From positions 300,759 through 364,758 of the forward strand of contig NZ_JAMQAW010000002.1 in NCBI RefSeq assembly GCF_023701525.1: 64,000 bases of DNA. Reading direction: 5' to 3'. The stretch's first letter is position 1; each line of letters begins with the position of its first letter. Positions 1 to 9,176 of this stretch are shown here, in pieces. Under the pieces are notes generated by a model. It searched no databases, was not told where the DNA came from, and saw nothing but the letters and a program-made list of their open reading frames with translations. The stretch comes from Streptomyces albipurpureus (GTDB lineage Bacteria > Actinomycetota > Actinomycetes > Streptomycetales > Streptomycetaceae). Position numbers and translations under genes: made by a program.

Positions 1-2
1 CC

Positions 3-602
3 GAGGGAGACCGCGCGGAACTCCTCTGGTGCTCGGACCCCACCACACGCCGCTTCGAGGACCTACAGTTCACCCTCGGAGAAGGGCCAGGGCCCGACGC
101 ACTGCGCACCGGGGCGATGGTGTGGGCACCCGACCTGGTCCAGGTGCCCTTGACCCGCTGGCCCGCCCTCGCCATGGAAGCCCCCGCTCTGGATGCCCGC
201 GCGGTGTTCTGCTTCCCCATGGGCATAGGCGCCATCAACGTCGGCGTCCTCACCGCCGTACGCCGCACCCCCGGACCGATGAACGCCCAGCAGGCCGACG
301 ATTCCACGGTCCTGGCCGCAGCGCTCACCGCCCGCTGCATGGGCAGCGGCGCACCACCGCCAGGCGCGCCGCTGCCAGCTGATTCCCCCCACTTCCTCCA
401 ACACGCCGTGGTCCACCAGGCAACCGGCATGCTCAGCGTCCAACTCGCCCTGCCGCTGCCCCAAGCCCTGCTACGGCTACGCGCGCACGCTTACGGCAGC
501 GGACGGTCCATCACCGACATCTCCCGGGATGTAGTGGACCGACGTCTTCGCCTGGACCGAGGCGACAATGGCCCGACCGCGACCGTCACAGAAAGGGACT
601 GA
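3..602 (+). CDS. GAF-ANTAR regulator, 5' end outside window
   Basis: The frame is already open at the first base, so the N-terminus lies outside the window. The visible 199 residues begin inside a GAF-like sensor region (LLWCSDPTTRRFEDLQFTLG, GEGPGPDAL) and end in an ANTAR-type region (AVVHQATGMLSVQLALPLPQ followed by ITDISRDVVDRRLRL). ANTAR domains bind paired RNA hairpins and act as antiterminators; in actinomycetes they are often joined to GAF sensors. The next gene starts 5 bp downstream and has the same architecture, so the two are probably cotranscribed and may act together. The ligand is unknown and no RNA target was identified here. The family call is firm; the true start cannot be given. 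Confidence 0.85.
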   Translation, partial: EGDRAELLWCSDPTTRRFEDLQFTLGEGPGPDALRTGAMVWAPDLVQVPLTRWPALAMEAPALDARAVFCFPMGIGAINVGVLTAVRRTPGPMNAQQADDSTVLAAALTARCMGSGAPPPGAPLPADSPHFLQHAVVHQATGMLSVQLALPLPQALLRLRAHAYGSGRSITDISRDVVDRRLRLDRGDNGPTATVTERD

Positions 603-607
603 TCGAA

Positions 608-1357
608 ATGACGCGCGAACAGCGCATGACTGAGGTCTTCGTGGAAGTCGCCGACTCCCTGACCGACGACTTCGACCTCATCGACTTCCTCCAGCAACTC
701 TCGGTGCGCTGCATGGAACTGCTGAACGTGGCCGCGGTCGGCATCCTGCTGGCCGACGCGCACGAGACCCTACAGACCATGGCGGCTTCCGACGAGCACA
801 CCCGGCTCCTGGAACTCTTCGCCCTGCAACACGATCAAGGTCCCTGCGTGGACTGCTACAAGAGCGGCCAGGCCCGCACCAACATCAACCTCACCGACCA
901 GGCGACCACCGCGCGCTGGCCGCAGTTCGCCGTCCGCGCCACGGAGACCGGGTTCGTGGCCACCAACGCCCTCCCCCTACGACTGCGCGGCCGGGTCATC
1001 GGTGCCCTCGGCCTGTTCCAGACCGACCCCGCCCCTCTCAGCGACCAGGACATCACCCTCGCCCAAGCCCTGGCTGACGTCGCCACCATCGCCATCCTGC
1101 AACAGCGCACCCTGGACCACAGCCAAGTCGAACGCGCCCAACTCCAGTACGCCCTGACCAGCCGCATCGTCCTGGAACAGGCCAAGGGCATCCTCGCCGA
1201 ACGCTGGCAGGTCTCCCTCGACGACGCCTTCACCGCCTTCCGCGACTACTCCCGAGCCAACAACCTGCGACTGGCCCAACTGGCACGCGAGATCGCCAAC
1301 GGCACCTTCGACACCACAGTGATCCCCCACCCCAATCGCCCCACGGTGAAGAGCTGA
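608..1357 (+). CDS. GAF-ANTAR domain transcription antiterminator
   Basis: This 249-residue cytoplasmic protein has an N-terminal GAF domain (about residues 20-165, including DQGPCVDCYKSG and ALPLRLRGRVIGALGLF) and a C-terminal ANTAR domain (about 178-232, including RIVLEQAKGILAERWQVSLD and LAQLAREIANG). The GAF part probably senses a small molecule or redox cue, and the ANTAR part is expected to bind nascent RNA hairpins and prevent termination. It starts 5 bp after the preceding GAF-ANTAR gene, with a purine-rich AAAGGG upstream. GPCVDCY is the common core of actinobacterial GAF-ANTAR proteins. The signal and target genes cannot be read from the sequence. Confidence 0.9.
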   Translation: MTREQRMTEVFVEVADSLTDDFDLIDFLQQLSVRCMELLNVAAVGILLADAHETLQTMAASDEHTRLLELFALQHDQGPCVDCYKSGQARTNINLTDQATTARWPQFAVRATETGFVATNALPLRLRGRVIGALGLFQTDPAPLSDQDITLAQALADVATIAILQQRTLDHSQVERAQLQYALTSRIVLEQAKGILAERWQVSLDDAFTAFRDYSRANNLRLAQLAREIANGTFDTTVIPHPNRPTVKS

Positions 1358-3383
1358 CCGGTTCAGGTGCGGTGGGTGCCGGAAACGACGTCTATCCGGA
1401 CTCCGACGGGCAGGTAGTCGGTGGGCCTGGAAGCGAGCCTTCGGACGTCATCCCCGGGCGGTGAGGTCTGAGCCGGGTCCTGCGCTGCCGCAACCGGAGG
1501 CGATGCATTCCTCCTGGCTGACCACCCGGCTTTCCTGAGAACATCCGCCTCACCACAGAGAACACGCCCTCAAGACACATCTCATTTGCCGAGTCCGCGG
1601 TAGTAGATGAGGGTGCGGGCGAGGAAGTGCCGAGCCGTACGTGCCCAGGCCGACAGGGTTGGGACCTGTCAAGTCCCCCTCAGAGAACGCATGTTGACCG
1701 AGTCGATTGAGCAACGGGACCGGCCCAACTCACCGCGTGGGCCGAGCACGTCAAGGACCAGGCAGTGCAGCCCGGCCCATGGCCTGAGCCCTTTCGCAGA
1801 AGCGTCAGTGAGCCGTGTGTGACTCCCAACAGTCCGAACGAGGCCGCGGGCACTTGTTGCCACCTACAGGCCACCTACAGCTCCGACGTTGCCACGAAGA
1901 CGATCGCGTGGTCTCTCCCCGGTGAACATCCGCGGAATCTCCCCCTAGCGAACCGTCAGAAGCCGCTGAACTGGGGAAACATGGAATCGCTCAGAGAAGC
2001 CGGAGCCGGTTCGACTGAATTCCCGCCCGGGCAAGGACCGCGTACACCCTTCACAGAACGGGACGGCCTCTGCTTGACCGAGGACGAACACTGAACCTCG
2101 ACACTCGCCTGAGTCTTCTTTCGCTTGACGCTCATTTGACGCTCCGGGTTCAGAATCCGCTACCACCACGAGCACGAAGCGCCATCCGAGCTGCGCTTGT
2201 CTTCAATCACACCAGGCCGACATCTGTCCGATGACGCATCATGTGGAGTGCTTGGCGATCCTGGAGCCGGTGAAGAAGGACGACTGAGCTGGGGTCTTGT
2301 CGATGTGCATGAGGTGCGGTGTGGGCGTTACGGGCGATATCCTGGCGCTGATTCGACGCTTGCGACGCTCGTTGATCATGGTCTGACACCGCGCTGGCCA
2401 TGGGGTCTGCCATGACTCAGCGTGGATGCCGGTACTCGCAGGCATTCTCTGGGATCGGCGCGCTTCTCTTCGGGTTTGGTCAGTACCCGGAAGAGGAGGT
2501 CGCACCTGGGCGGATGATGTCCATCTAGCCGAGTCCGCCGAGGCGCGAGAGGCACAGCACGCCCCGGAACTGACCGCCGATCAGCCGGAGCGGCACCGGG
2601 TACCGATTCCTGTGGACCGCGATCAGCTGTGGGCGACCGACCTACACCCCCTCTTGACGGCGACGGCAACCGTCCACCATGGTTTGGTCCGCCCCCTCGC
2701 ACCGCCGCCCCCACTGACACTCCCTACCCGGAGACGGCATGCGCACAGTCACCCAACCCACCCCTCGGCACAGCCTCGATGGCCTGCCCCTCAGCCTCAC
2801 ATCCCAGCACTCCCCCTGTCCGGCTCCACTCCCGCGCCCTGTCCTGCGCAGCCGCGGTGGCCCTGGCCGAACGCCGAACCGGTCGTCAACGGGTGCTCCG
2901 CCACATTCCCGTAGAACTGGAACTGCGAGCCGCGCACTGCGCGCAGCACCATTCCGTATGAGCGCTTCACCTCCGGCCAGCCAACTAGTCGACAGCTACG
3001 CGGGCAGCACCCAGAAGGCCCGGGTCCAGCTACCCGCTGCCCACCTCGGTACCCGGCCCGTACATGTTCGTCAGCGCCTCCGACACAGACATCGAAGGTC
3101 GCCGACAGGATCGGACGAGCGCCACTGAAGCGACCCATCGGTGCGGTCACTGCTGAGCCGACCGTTTACTTCCACGGGTGTACGAGCAGAGACTCTACGA
3201 TGTGCGGCGTCGACCCCGATTTCGTCCCGGGCCTGTGCGCAGAGCCCTGCCGACAGACGGTGCGCGGCAGCCCCACACCCCCTAGCCGATCCCCAACTAC
3301 CCCCCACCCACCATCACAGTGATGGCCCGTCAGTATCCAGTCCCCGCAACGCTCAAGCACTCCTCCCCCGCATCGGAGACGCC
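1358..3383. other. Gene-poor stretch with decayed sequence
   Basis: I see no convincing intact gene in these 2 kb; the open frames lack ribosome binding sites, domains and consistent codon use. Two things stand out. On the minus strand about 1583-1663 reads as a possible C-terminal tail (ARHFLARTLIYYRGLGK then stop) with a stop codon just upstream in the same frame, as expected of a gene remnant. Around 2190-2290 lies one copy of a dispersed repeat listed separately. The last 200 bp presumably hold the promoter of the secreted protein gene that follows. Confidence 0.5.
2190..2286 (+). repeat. Dispersed repeat, copy 1
   Basis: This segment aligns closely with 41484-41580, including a shared core GTGGAGTGCTTGGCGATCCT and flanks such as CAGGCCGACATCT, and more loosely with 16250-16296. 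The plus strand can be read as VECLAILEPVKKDD before a stop, and the minus strand as FFTGSRIAKHST. No intact gene surrounds any copy. It may be the end of a decayed gene or mobile element, or a short interspersed repeat. The repeat is seen directly; its origin is unknown. Confidence 0.6.
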
Positions 3384-4007
3384 ATGAGCTCACCCCGCCG
3401 CACCCTTGGCTTCGTCCCACTCGCCGCCGCCCTCGGCGCCCTGGCCCTCACCGGCACGGCCGCTCTCTTCGCAGGCGGCTCCGCCGTCGCCCAACCCGCA
3501 CCCGTGGAGTGGGTCAGGAACGGCGACTTCGGGAGCCCACTGACCAACGGCTGGACCTGCAACGGCGACGTCGCCCGACTCAATCAAGCCGTCGAGGGCC
3601 GCCCAAGCGAGCACGACCGCGCCGGCTGCTCCCAAAAGGTCTGGGTCGTCCCCGGCACCACCTACGAGTTCTCCGCCTACGTGTCCGGCGCATACGCCTT
3701 CGCGGGCATATCCGGCACCGGGACGGGCAGCGGCGAGGTGTCCCTCTGGGCCACCGGTTCCAACGGCAGCGGCCTGCGCAAAACCGTCGCCATCGGCAAC
3801 GTCCAGGAAGTGACCGTCCACTTCCACGGCTGGTACGGACAGGCCCCCTACCAGATCAGCCGTATCTCGCTGATCGGCCCCAGGTACCCCGACCCGTGCG
3901 CCACCGTCACGCCTTCACCCGACCCGACCGGAACCCCGACCTGCCTTCCGCCGCCGGTGGCACCCCCTGGCATCCCCGACACTCCCCGCCCCAGCCGTTC
4001 CCGGTAG
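3384..4007 (+). CDS. Secreted carbohydrate-binding module protein without catalytic domain
   Basis: The 207-residue product has a signal peptide (RRTLGFVPLAAALGALAL with cleavage probably after AVAQ, near residue 37), then one beta-sandwich-type domain of about 125 residues (WVRNGDFGSPLTNGWTCNGD, CSQKVWVVPGTTYEFSAYVS), then a Pro/Thr-rich tail with PDPTGTP repeats. The domain resembles the N-terminal binding module of Streptomyces family 18 chitinases. There the Pro-rich linker normally leads into a catalytic domain, but here a stop follows. It may be a free-standing chitin or polysaccharide binder or a truncated chitinase. The ATG at 3384 is chosen because it directly precedes the signal peptide; in-frame upstream sequence reads as non-coding. 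The binding substrate is inferred. Confidence 0.75.
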   Translation: MSSPRRTLGFVPLAAALGALALTGTAALFAGGSAVAQPAPVEWVRNGDFGSPLTNGWTCNGDVARLNQAVEGRPSEHDRAGCSQKVWVVPGTTYEFSAYVSGAYAFAGISGTGTGSGEVSLWATGSNGSGLRKTVAIGNVQEVTVHFHGWYGQAPYQISRISLIGPRYPDPCATVTPSPDPTGTPTCLPPPVAPPGIPDTPRPSRSR

Positions 4008-4691
4008 CGGAAGCCTGGCCCTCTCGTTCCGGGCGTTCCCCAGGCGTCACCGCAGCTGATGCGCCCGCTCCGATCGGGTTTGCCCGCGCCCGGTGTCACG
4101 ATCAGGAAGCGGGCCATCCACGCCATCGACTTCTGGGGCGGGGTCCGCGTCGAGAGACGTGGTCGCGGGCCGGTTTTCCGGCGCGTTCGGCCTGGGCGCA
4201 CCGCAGCGCGGCGAGCCCAGGCCGCAGAGCGCCGGCAGTGGAGTGGCCCACCAGCCCGGTCAGCCGTCAGCTGTCCTCCCAGGTCGCGCGGTGCCGGATG
4301 GCCGAGGGGCCTCCGTCAGACGCCCCTCCACTCCGCGGCCGTCAGCCGGCAACACCCCTGGCCGCCCGGCGAACCCCATACGGTTCAGGCGGCCACATCC
4401 TGCTGAAGCATCAGCGTGACCTGACTGGTTCACCGGGTTGGGCGGGCGATGCAGATGTATGGACCATTCGCCTCAACGGGATCTCCCCAGCAGAGTGCAG
4501 CGGCTTGCCCGCAATGTCATACATAAGGGTAAAAGTGCACTAATCACCATGAACAGAAGTCGGATTTTCGACATTCACTGGCCGAAAATTGACAGTTAGG
4601 TAAGCCTGGCCATATCTATAGGGTTTCCGGATTCGTTCCCGCCCTCGGTCGGCCTCCCCCATGGCCTCAGCGGGCTGTACAGGAGGCCCTC
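4008..4691. other. Intergenic region with iron transport promoter
   Basis: No gene is supported here. The last 170 bp (from about 4510) are much more A+T-rich than their surroundings, as expected of the promoter region of the iron transport operon, and contain the iron-box-like element listed separately. The first 400 bp show only G+C-rich open frames without domains. Confidence 0.6.
4596..4614 (+). promoter_or_regulatory. Candidate iron box (DmdR/IdeR-type operator)
   Basis: TTAGGTAAGCCTGGCCATA matches the actinobacterial iron-box consensus TTAGGTTAGGCTAACCTAA at 12 of 19 positions, with an intact left half. It lies 78 bp upstream of the start of the iron-binding lipoprotein gene, within an A+T-rich promoter-like stretch. 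Family knowledge predicts binding of an iron-loaded DmdR/IdeR repressor and derepression during iron starvation. The right half is degenerate. Confidence 0.55.
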
Positions 4692-5765
4692 ATGCGTCGC
4701 CCGCTCCCCCGCCGCGGCACGGCTGCTTTCGCCATATCCGCACTACTCCTCCCCGTGCTCGCCGCCTGCGGGAGCTCGGATGACAAGAGCGGCGAGAGCC
4801 CGGCGAAGACCGGAGAGTCGGCCAAGAAGGGCTCTGGGGACGAGTTGGTCATCTACTCCGGCCGCAACGAGGAGCTGATCTCTCCGATCATCGCGAAGCT
4901 GGAGAAGGCGACCGGGACCAAGGTCCAGGTCCGCTACGGAGACAGCGCCGAACTCGCCGCCCAGATCCTGGAGGAGGGCGACAGGACCAAGGCCGGTCTG
5001 TTCTTCTCCCAGGATGCGGGCGCCCTCGGCGCACTCTCCCAGGCCAAGATGCTCGCGAAGCTCCCCGAGGGGTCCCTGAACAAGGTCGACGCCGCCTACC
5101 GCGGCGGGGAGGGCGACTGGGTCGGCGTCTCCGGACGCTCCCGAGTCATCGCCTACAACCCGAAGAAGACCGAGAAGGCCCCGGACAGCATCCACGAGCT
5201 GACGAAGCCCGCGTGGAAGGACAAGGTCGGCTACGCCCCCACCAACGCCTCCTTCCAGGCGTTCGTCACCGGCATGCGCGTCCTGGAGGGCGACGAGACC
5301 ACCCTGAAGTGGCTCAAGGGCCTGAAGGCCAACGGCGCCAAGACCTACGCCAAGAACGGCGCCGTCCTCGACGCCGTCGACAAGGGCGAGGTCACCCTCG
5401 GCCTGATCAACCACTACTACTGGTACGAGAAGGTCGCCGAAGTGGGCGCCGACAAGGTGACCGCGAAGATCCACTTCCTTCCTGGTGGAGATCCCGGCGC
5501 GCTGATCAACGCCGCGGGCGTGGGCGTCCTCAAGGACGGCGGCCAGCAGGCGGCGGCCGAGAAGGCCGTCGACTACCTCCTTTCGAACGAGGCACAGACC
5601 TACTTCGCCGAGGGAACCAAGGAGTACCCGCTCGCCGCCGGTGTCACCAGCACCGTGCAGGGGCTCCCCGCACTCGACTCGCTCGACGCACCGAAGATCG
5701 ACCTCGGCAAGCTGGAGTCACTCCAGAAGACCCTGGACCTCCTCAAGGAAGCCGGGATGGTCTGA
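4692..5765 (+). CDS. Ferric iron ABC transporter, substrate-binding lipoprotein
   Basis: This 357-residue lipoprotein has a signal sequence ending in the lipobox LAAC (Cys26), so it should be anchored to the outer face of the membrane. The mature part is an FbpA/AfuA-type periplasmic-binding-protein fold: ELVIYSGRNEELISPIIAKL near residue 50, VRYGDSAELAAQIL, and the hinge region LINHYYWYEKV, whose adjacent tyrosines are typical iron ligands in this family. The start has an AGGAGG box five bases upstream. It is the first gene of a three-gene operon with a fused permease and an ATPase, with an iron-box-like site in the promoter. Import of Fe3+ is inferred from family and regulation. Confidence 0.92.
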   Translation: MRRPLPRRGTAAFAISALLLPVLAACGSSDDKSGESPAKTGESAKKGSGDELVIYSGRNEELISPIIAKLEKATGTKVQVRYGDSAELAAQILEEGDRTKAGLFFSQDAGALGALSQAKMLAKLPEGSLNKVDAAYRGGEGDWVGVSGRSRVIAYNPKKTEKAPDSIHELTKPAWKDKVGYAPTNASFQAFVTGMRVLEGDETTLKWLKGLKANGAKTYAKNGAVLDAVDKGEVTLGLINHYYWYEKVAEVGADKVTAKIHFLPGGDPGALINAAGVGVLKDGGQQAAAEKAVDYLLSNEAQTYFAEGTKEYPLAAGVTSTVQGLPALDSLDAPKIDLGKLESLQKTLDLLKEAGMV

Positions 5766-5785
5766 CCCCAGACCGGTCCTCGCAC

Positions 5786-7348
5786 ATGAAAGCGAACCGC
5801 CCACCGCTCGTGCGCCGTCCTGCCACCGCCCAGTTCGCGGCGGCAGGACGGCGTCGGCCGCCCCTGGTCCTGCTGCTCCCCGCCATCGCGGCGGCACTGC
5901 TCGCACTTCTGCCGCTCGGCTACCTCGGCGTACGAGCGATGGAGCACGGTTGGGGCTATGCCTGGGACATCGTCACCGAGCGCCGCACCCTCGAACTCCT
6001 CGTTCGCAGCCTCCAGTTGACCGCGATCGTCGTCTTCGCTTGCCTGGTGCTCGGTGTCTCCCTCGCCTGGCTGACGGTCCGCACCCGTCTACCGGGCCGC
6101 AGGCTCTGGGCAGTGCTCGCCACCCTGCCGCTGGCGGTGCCGAGCTATGTGGCGGCCTTCACCTGGATATCCGCAGCGCCCTCGCTGGCCGGTCTGCCCG
6201 GCGCGGCGATCACCCTGACCTTCGCCTGCTCCCCCTATGTGTTCCTGCCGGTCGCAGCGGCGCTGCGCGGTATCGACCCCGCGCAGGAAGAAGCGGCACG
6301 GTCGCTGGGCAGCGGGGCGTTCCGCGTCTTCTGGCGGATCACCCTTCCGCAGCTGCGGCCCGCCGCGGCAGGCGGAGCGATCCTCGTCGCCCTGTACGTA
6401 CTCTCCGACTTCGGCTCGGTGTCGATCACGCGCTACGACACCTTCACCCGGGCGGTGCACTCCTCCTACCAGGCCAGCTTCGACCGGACCCCGGCCGCCG
6501 TCCTCGGCTGTGTCCTGGTCACCATGACCGTGCTGCTCGTGATGGCGGAGAACCGCACCCGCGGCCGCGCCGGCCACGCCCGTACCGGGCGGGGCAGCGC
6601 CCGCCCACCGGTCCCCCTCAGCCTCGGCTGGTGGAGGGTTCCCGCGCTCGTTTGGTGCACCACCGTCTCCGCGGCGGCCGTGGGATTCCCCCTCGCGACC
6701 CTCGGATACTGGCTCACGATCGGCAACTCCGGCTGGGACCCGCAACGCCTGTGGTCCGCCACCCTCGCCACACTCACCGTCGCCGCGGCCGGGGCGGCCG
6801 TCACCACCCTGCTCGCACTGCCGGTGGGTGTGCTCGCAGCCCGCCACCGGGGACGGGCAGCCCGGTTCCTGGAGCAATCCGTGTACGCCGGGCACGCCGT
6901 GCCGGGAATCACCGTGGGCCTCGCCCTGGTCTTCTTCTCGGTCCGCTACGCCTACCCGCTCTACCAGGAGCTCCCCCTCCTGATCGCCGCCTATGTCGTG
7001 CTGTTCCTGCCGGTCGCGGTGGCATCCGCCCGCGCCGCGGTTCTCCAGTCCCCGCCCGTGCTGGAGGACGTGGCACGTTCCCTGGGCCGCTCGCCCCTGA
7101 ACGTCCTGCGCGAGATCACCGTCCCCCTGGCGGCCCCTGGCATCGGAGCCGGCGCGGCCCTCACCTTCGTCGTCATCATGAAGGAACTCCCGGCGACCCT
7201 GCTGCTCCGCCCCACCGGCACCGACACCCTCGCCACCCGGTTGTGGACGGAGACCGGGGCGGGAGCCTTCGCGGGTGCGGCGCCCTACGCCGCGGCCATC
7301 GTCCTGCTCGCCGCCATACCCTCGTACCTGCTCGGAAGGCGCACATGA
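5786..7348 (+). CDS. Ferric iron ABC transporter, fused permease
   Basis: The product (520 residues) is an integral membrane protein built from two consecutive permease modules, as in FbpB-type iron transporters. Each half carries a cytoplasmic EAA coupling loop: EEAARSLGSGAFRVFWRITL in the first and EDVARSLGRSPLNVLREITV in the second. About a dozen hydrophobic segments are visible, beginning with PLVLLLPAIAAALLALLPLG. The ATG at 5786 follows the binding-protein stop by 20 bp, and the end overlaps the ATPase start by ATGA, so translation is probably coupled. The in-frame open sequence upstream of 5786 overlaps the binding-protein gene and is not used. Confidence 0.92.
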   Translation: MKANRPPLVRRPATAQFAAAGRRRPPLVLLLPAIAAALLALLPLGYLGVRAMEHGWGYAWDIVTERRTLELLVRSLQLTAIVVFACLVLGVSLAWLTVRTRLPGRRLWAVLATLPLAVPSYVAAFTWISAAPSLAGLPGAAITLTFACSPYVFLPVAAALRGIDPAQEEAARSLGSGAFRVFWRITLPQLRPAAAGGAILVALYVLSDFGSVSITRYDTFTRAVHSSYQASFDRTPAAVLGCVLVTMTVLLVMAENRTRGRAGHARTGRGSARPPVPLSLGWWRVPALVWCTTVSAAAVGFPLATLGYWLTIGNSGWDPQRLWSATLATLTVAAAGAAVTTLLALPVGVLAARHRGRAARFLEQSVYAGHAVPGITVGLALVFFSVRYAYPLYQELPLLIAAYVVLFLPVAVASARAAVLQSPPVLEDVARSLGRSPLNVLREITVPLAAPGIGAGAALTFVVIMKELPATLLLRPTGTDTLATRLWTETGAGAFAGAAPYAAAIVLLAAIPSYLLGRRT

Positions 7349-8418
7349 CCGGACTGCGCGTAACCGCGGTGACCACGTCGTACGGGCGGGGCGCACGGGT
7401 CCTCGACCGCCTCGACCTCACCGTCCCCGACGGTGAACTGACCGCCGTGCTCGGCCCGTCCGGCTGCGGAAAGACCACCCTCCTGCGGGTCATAGCGGGG
7501 TTCCTCACACCGGACACGGGCGAGATCTCCCTCGGCGAGCGCACGGTCAGCGGTCCCGGCGTCCACGTACCGCCGGAGCGCCGCGGCGTCGGCATCGTCG
7601 CCCAGGAGGGAGCCCTCTTCCCCCATATGGACGTCGCCCGGAACGTGGCCTTCGGACTCCGGGGCGTCGGCCGTGCCGAACGCCGGGCCCGGGCCGCCGA
7701 GATGCTGGAACTCGTCGGTCTCGGCAGCTACGGAACCCGGATGCCGCACGAGTTGTCCGGCGGTCAGCAACAGCGCGTCGCCCTCGCCCGCGCACTGGCC
7801 CCCCGCCCGGCACTGGTACTGCTCGACGAACCCTTCAACGCGCTCGACAGCGCCCTGCGCGCCGGGCTGCGTTCCGATGTCCGCACCGCGCTGCGGGCAG
7901 CGGGCACCACCGCCCTCCTCGTCACCCACGACCAGGAAGAGGCCCTTTCGTCCGCGGACCGGATTGCCGTGATCCGCGACGGTGGGGTCGTACAGACCGG
8001 CACCCCCCAGGAGGTGTACGCACGGCCCGCGGACACCTGGGTCGCCTCCTTCATCGGAGCGGCCGTCCTGCTGCCCGCCAGGGTCAAAGCGAGCCACGCG
8101 ATCACCGTCCTCGGCCGCATTCCCCTGACCGAACCCACACCGGAGGGAACTCGGACAGGCACCGTCATCCTGCGCCCGGAGCAGCTGCGACTCGTCCCCG
8201 CCTCGGAGGCATCCGGCACCCGCGCCCGCGTGACCGAGGTGCGCTACCACGGACACGACGCCCTGATCCTCCTCACCACCGACGGTTTGAGCACACCGAT
8301 CACCGTCCGGACCACGGGGCCGATCACCATTCACGCGGGCGACGAGACCGGAATAGCCGTCGCGGGGACAGCAATCCTCCACCCGCACCGGAATCCTCTC
8401 CCAGACAACGCCGGCTAG
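7345..8418 (+). CDS. Ferric iron ABC transporter, ATP-binding subunit
   Basis: This 357-residue cytoplasmic ATPase powers the importer. It shows Walker A GPSGCGKTT (near residue 38), a Q-loop (IVAQEGALFPHM), the ABC signature LSGGQQQR (near 139), Walker B LVLLDEPF and the switch His in VTHDQEE. The last 100 residues form a TOBE-like domain as in FbpC-type iron and related anion or spermidine ATPases. It overlaps the permease stop by four bases (ATGA), which fixes the start. Specificity for iron follows from the operon context rather than from the ATPase itself. Confidence 0.92.
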   Translation: MTGLRVTAVTTSYGRGARVLDRLDLTVPDGELTAVLGPSGCGKTTLLRVIAGFLTPDTGEISLGERTVSGPGVHVPPERRGVGIVAQEGALFPHMDVARNVAFGLRGVGRAERRARAAEMLELVGLGSYGTRMPHELSGGQQQRVALARALAPRPALVLLDEPFNALDSALRAGLRSDVRTALRAAGTTALLVTHDQEEALSSADRIAVIRDGGVVQTGTPQEVYARPADTWVASFIGAAVLLPARVKASHAITVLGRIPLTEPTPEGTRTGTVILRPEQLRLVPASEASGTRARVTEVRYHGHDALILLTTDGLSTPITVRTTGPITIHAGDETGIAVAGTAILHPHRNPLPDNAG

Positions 8419-8576
8419 GCCAAGGCAAACTGACCTGCCGCGCCAGGGAGAAGCAGGCAGAGTTCCGCAGCCGCGGATGGGCGGTGTACTGCTTACGCAA
8501 CCCAGGCCCCTCGAAGTGCGGCATCACGGCTCCGTTCAGATGGTTCGCTACCATGAGGACAATTTCACTTCGTAAA

Positions 8577-8598
8577 CAAAGTATCTTTGCAGTTAAAG
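8577..8598 (+). promoter_or_regulatory. Candidate MarR operator, overlapping inverted repeats
   Basis: CAAAG-TAT-CTTTG (8577-8589) is a perfect short inverted repeat, overlapped by CTTTGCAGTTAAAG (8585-8598), in an A+T-rich stretch ending 20 bp before the MarR-type start. The position and symmetry suit autoregulation by the encoded MarR protein. No binding evidence is available from sequence alone. Confidence 0.5.
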
Positions 8599-8617
8599 CT
8601 AAATGGAGAGATGGCCG

Positions 8618-9112
8618 ATGTCAATCAAGGGCCGGGGCCGCAAGGCAAACCAGGACGGATCCGAACCGGCGGTCGACGAGGCAATCAGGGCGTTGCTGCT
8701 GCTCATGCCCCGCATGGTTGGGCGGGCGAAGCGGATCCGGGTGCCTGAGGAACTCCAGTCGCTCGCGCTCGCGCCGCGGCACCTGTCGCTTCTGTCCTGT
8801 CTACTGTTCGACGGCCCGATGACCGTGAACGATCTGGCCGCCCGCCTGGAGGTCGCCCCGACCACCGCGAGCCTCATGGTCGGCGAGCTCAGTCGGAAGG
8901 GCATCCTGGAGCGGCGCGAGGACGAACTGGACCGGCGTCGGCGCATCGTCAGCATCACCGACAGCAAACGACCAGCCATCAACAGCTGGCTGTCACGGGG
9001 AGCGCGTGCCTGGCGTCAGGCACTGAACCCCCTGGCCCCCGAACAGCGGCAGATGTTCATCCAGACCCTGCAGGCATATGAGGCGGCCATGGCCGATGAC
9101 GAAGGCGACTGA
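8618..9112 (+). CDS. MarR family transcriptional regulator
   Basis: This 164-residue winged-helix regulator contains a typical MarR core: LSLLSCLLFDGPMTVNDLAA, the recognition helix EVAPTTASLMVGELSRKG, and the wing ERREDELDRRRRIVSITDS. MarR proteins are dimeric repressors that release DNA on binding small phenolic or oxidative ligands. ATG 8618 is preferred over ATG 8603 because GGAGAG sits seven bases upstream of it. Overlapping inverted repeats just upstream suggest autoregulation. The gene converges on the WD40 ATPase gene with only 64 bp between, and no obvious target operon is adjacent, unless it acts on the iron operon just upstream. Confidence 0.85.
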   Translation: MSIKGRGRKANQDGSEPAVDEAIRALLLLMPRMVGRAKRIRVPEELQSLALAPRHLSLLSCLLFDGPMTVNDLAARLEVAPTTASLMVGELSRKGILERREDELDRRRRIVSITDSKRPAINSWLSRGARAWRQALNPLAPEQRQMFIQTLQAYEAAMADDEGD

Positions 9113-9176
9113 TGAGCCCCTGAGGCCACGAGGCGGGGTGCGTAGGCGATCTGTGCTATCCAACGCAGCGCCGCGT

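Noticed and set aside
1583..1663. Minus-strand tail reading ARHFLARTLIYYRGLGK and stop
   Set aside because: It looks protein-like, but an in-frame stop lies just upstream and no family could be named, so it is not called as a feature of its own.
3509..4543. 344-codon frame overlapping the carbohydrate-binding protein gene, considered as a frameshifted catalytic domain
   Set aside because: The translation after 4007 is Arg/Pro-rich with no glycoside hydrolase motif, so it does not restore a chitinase.
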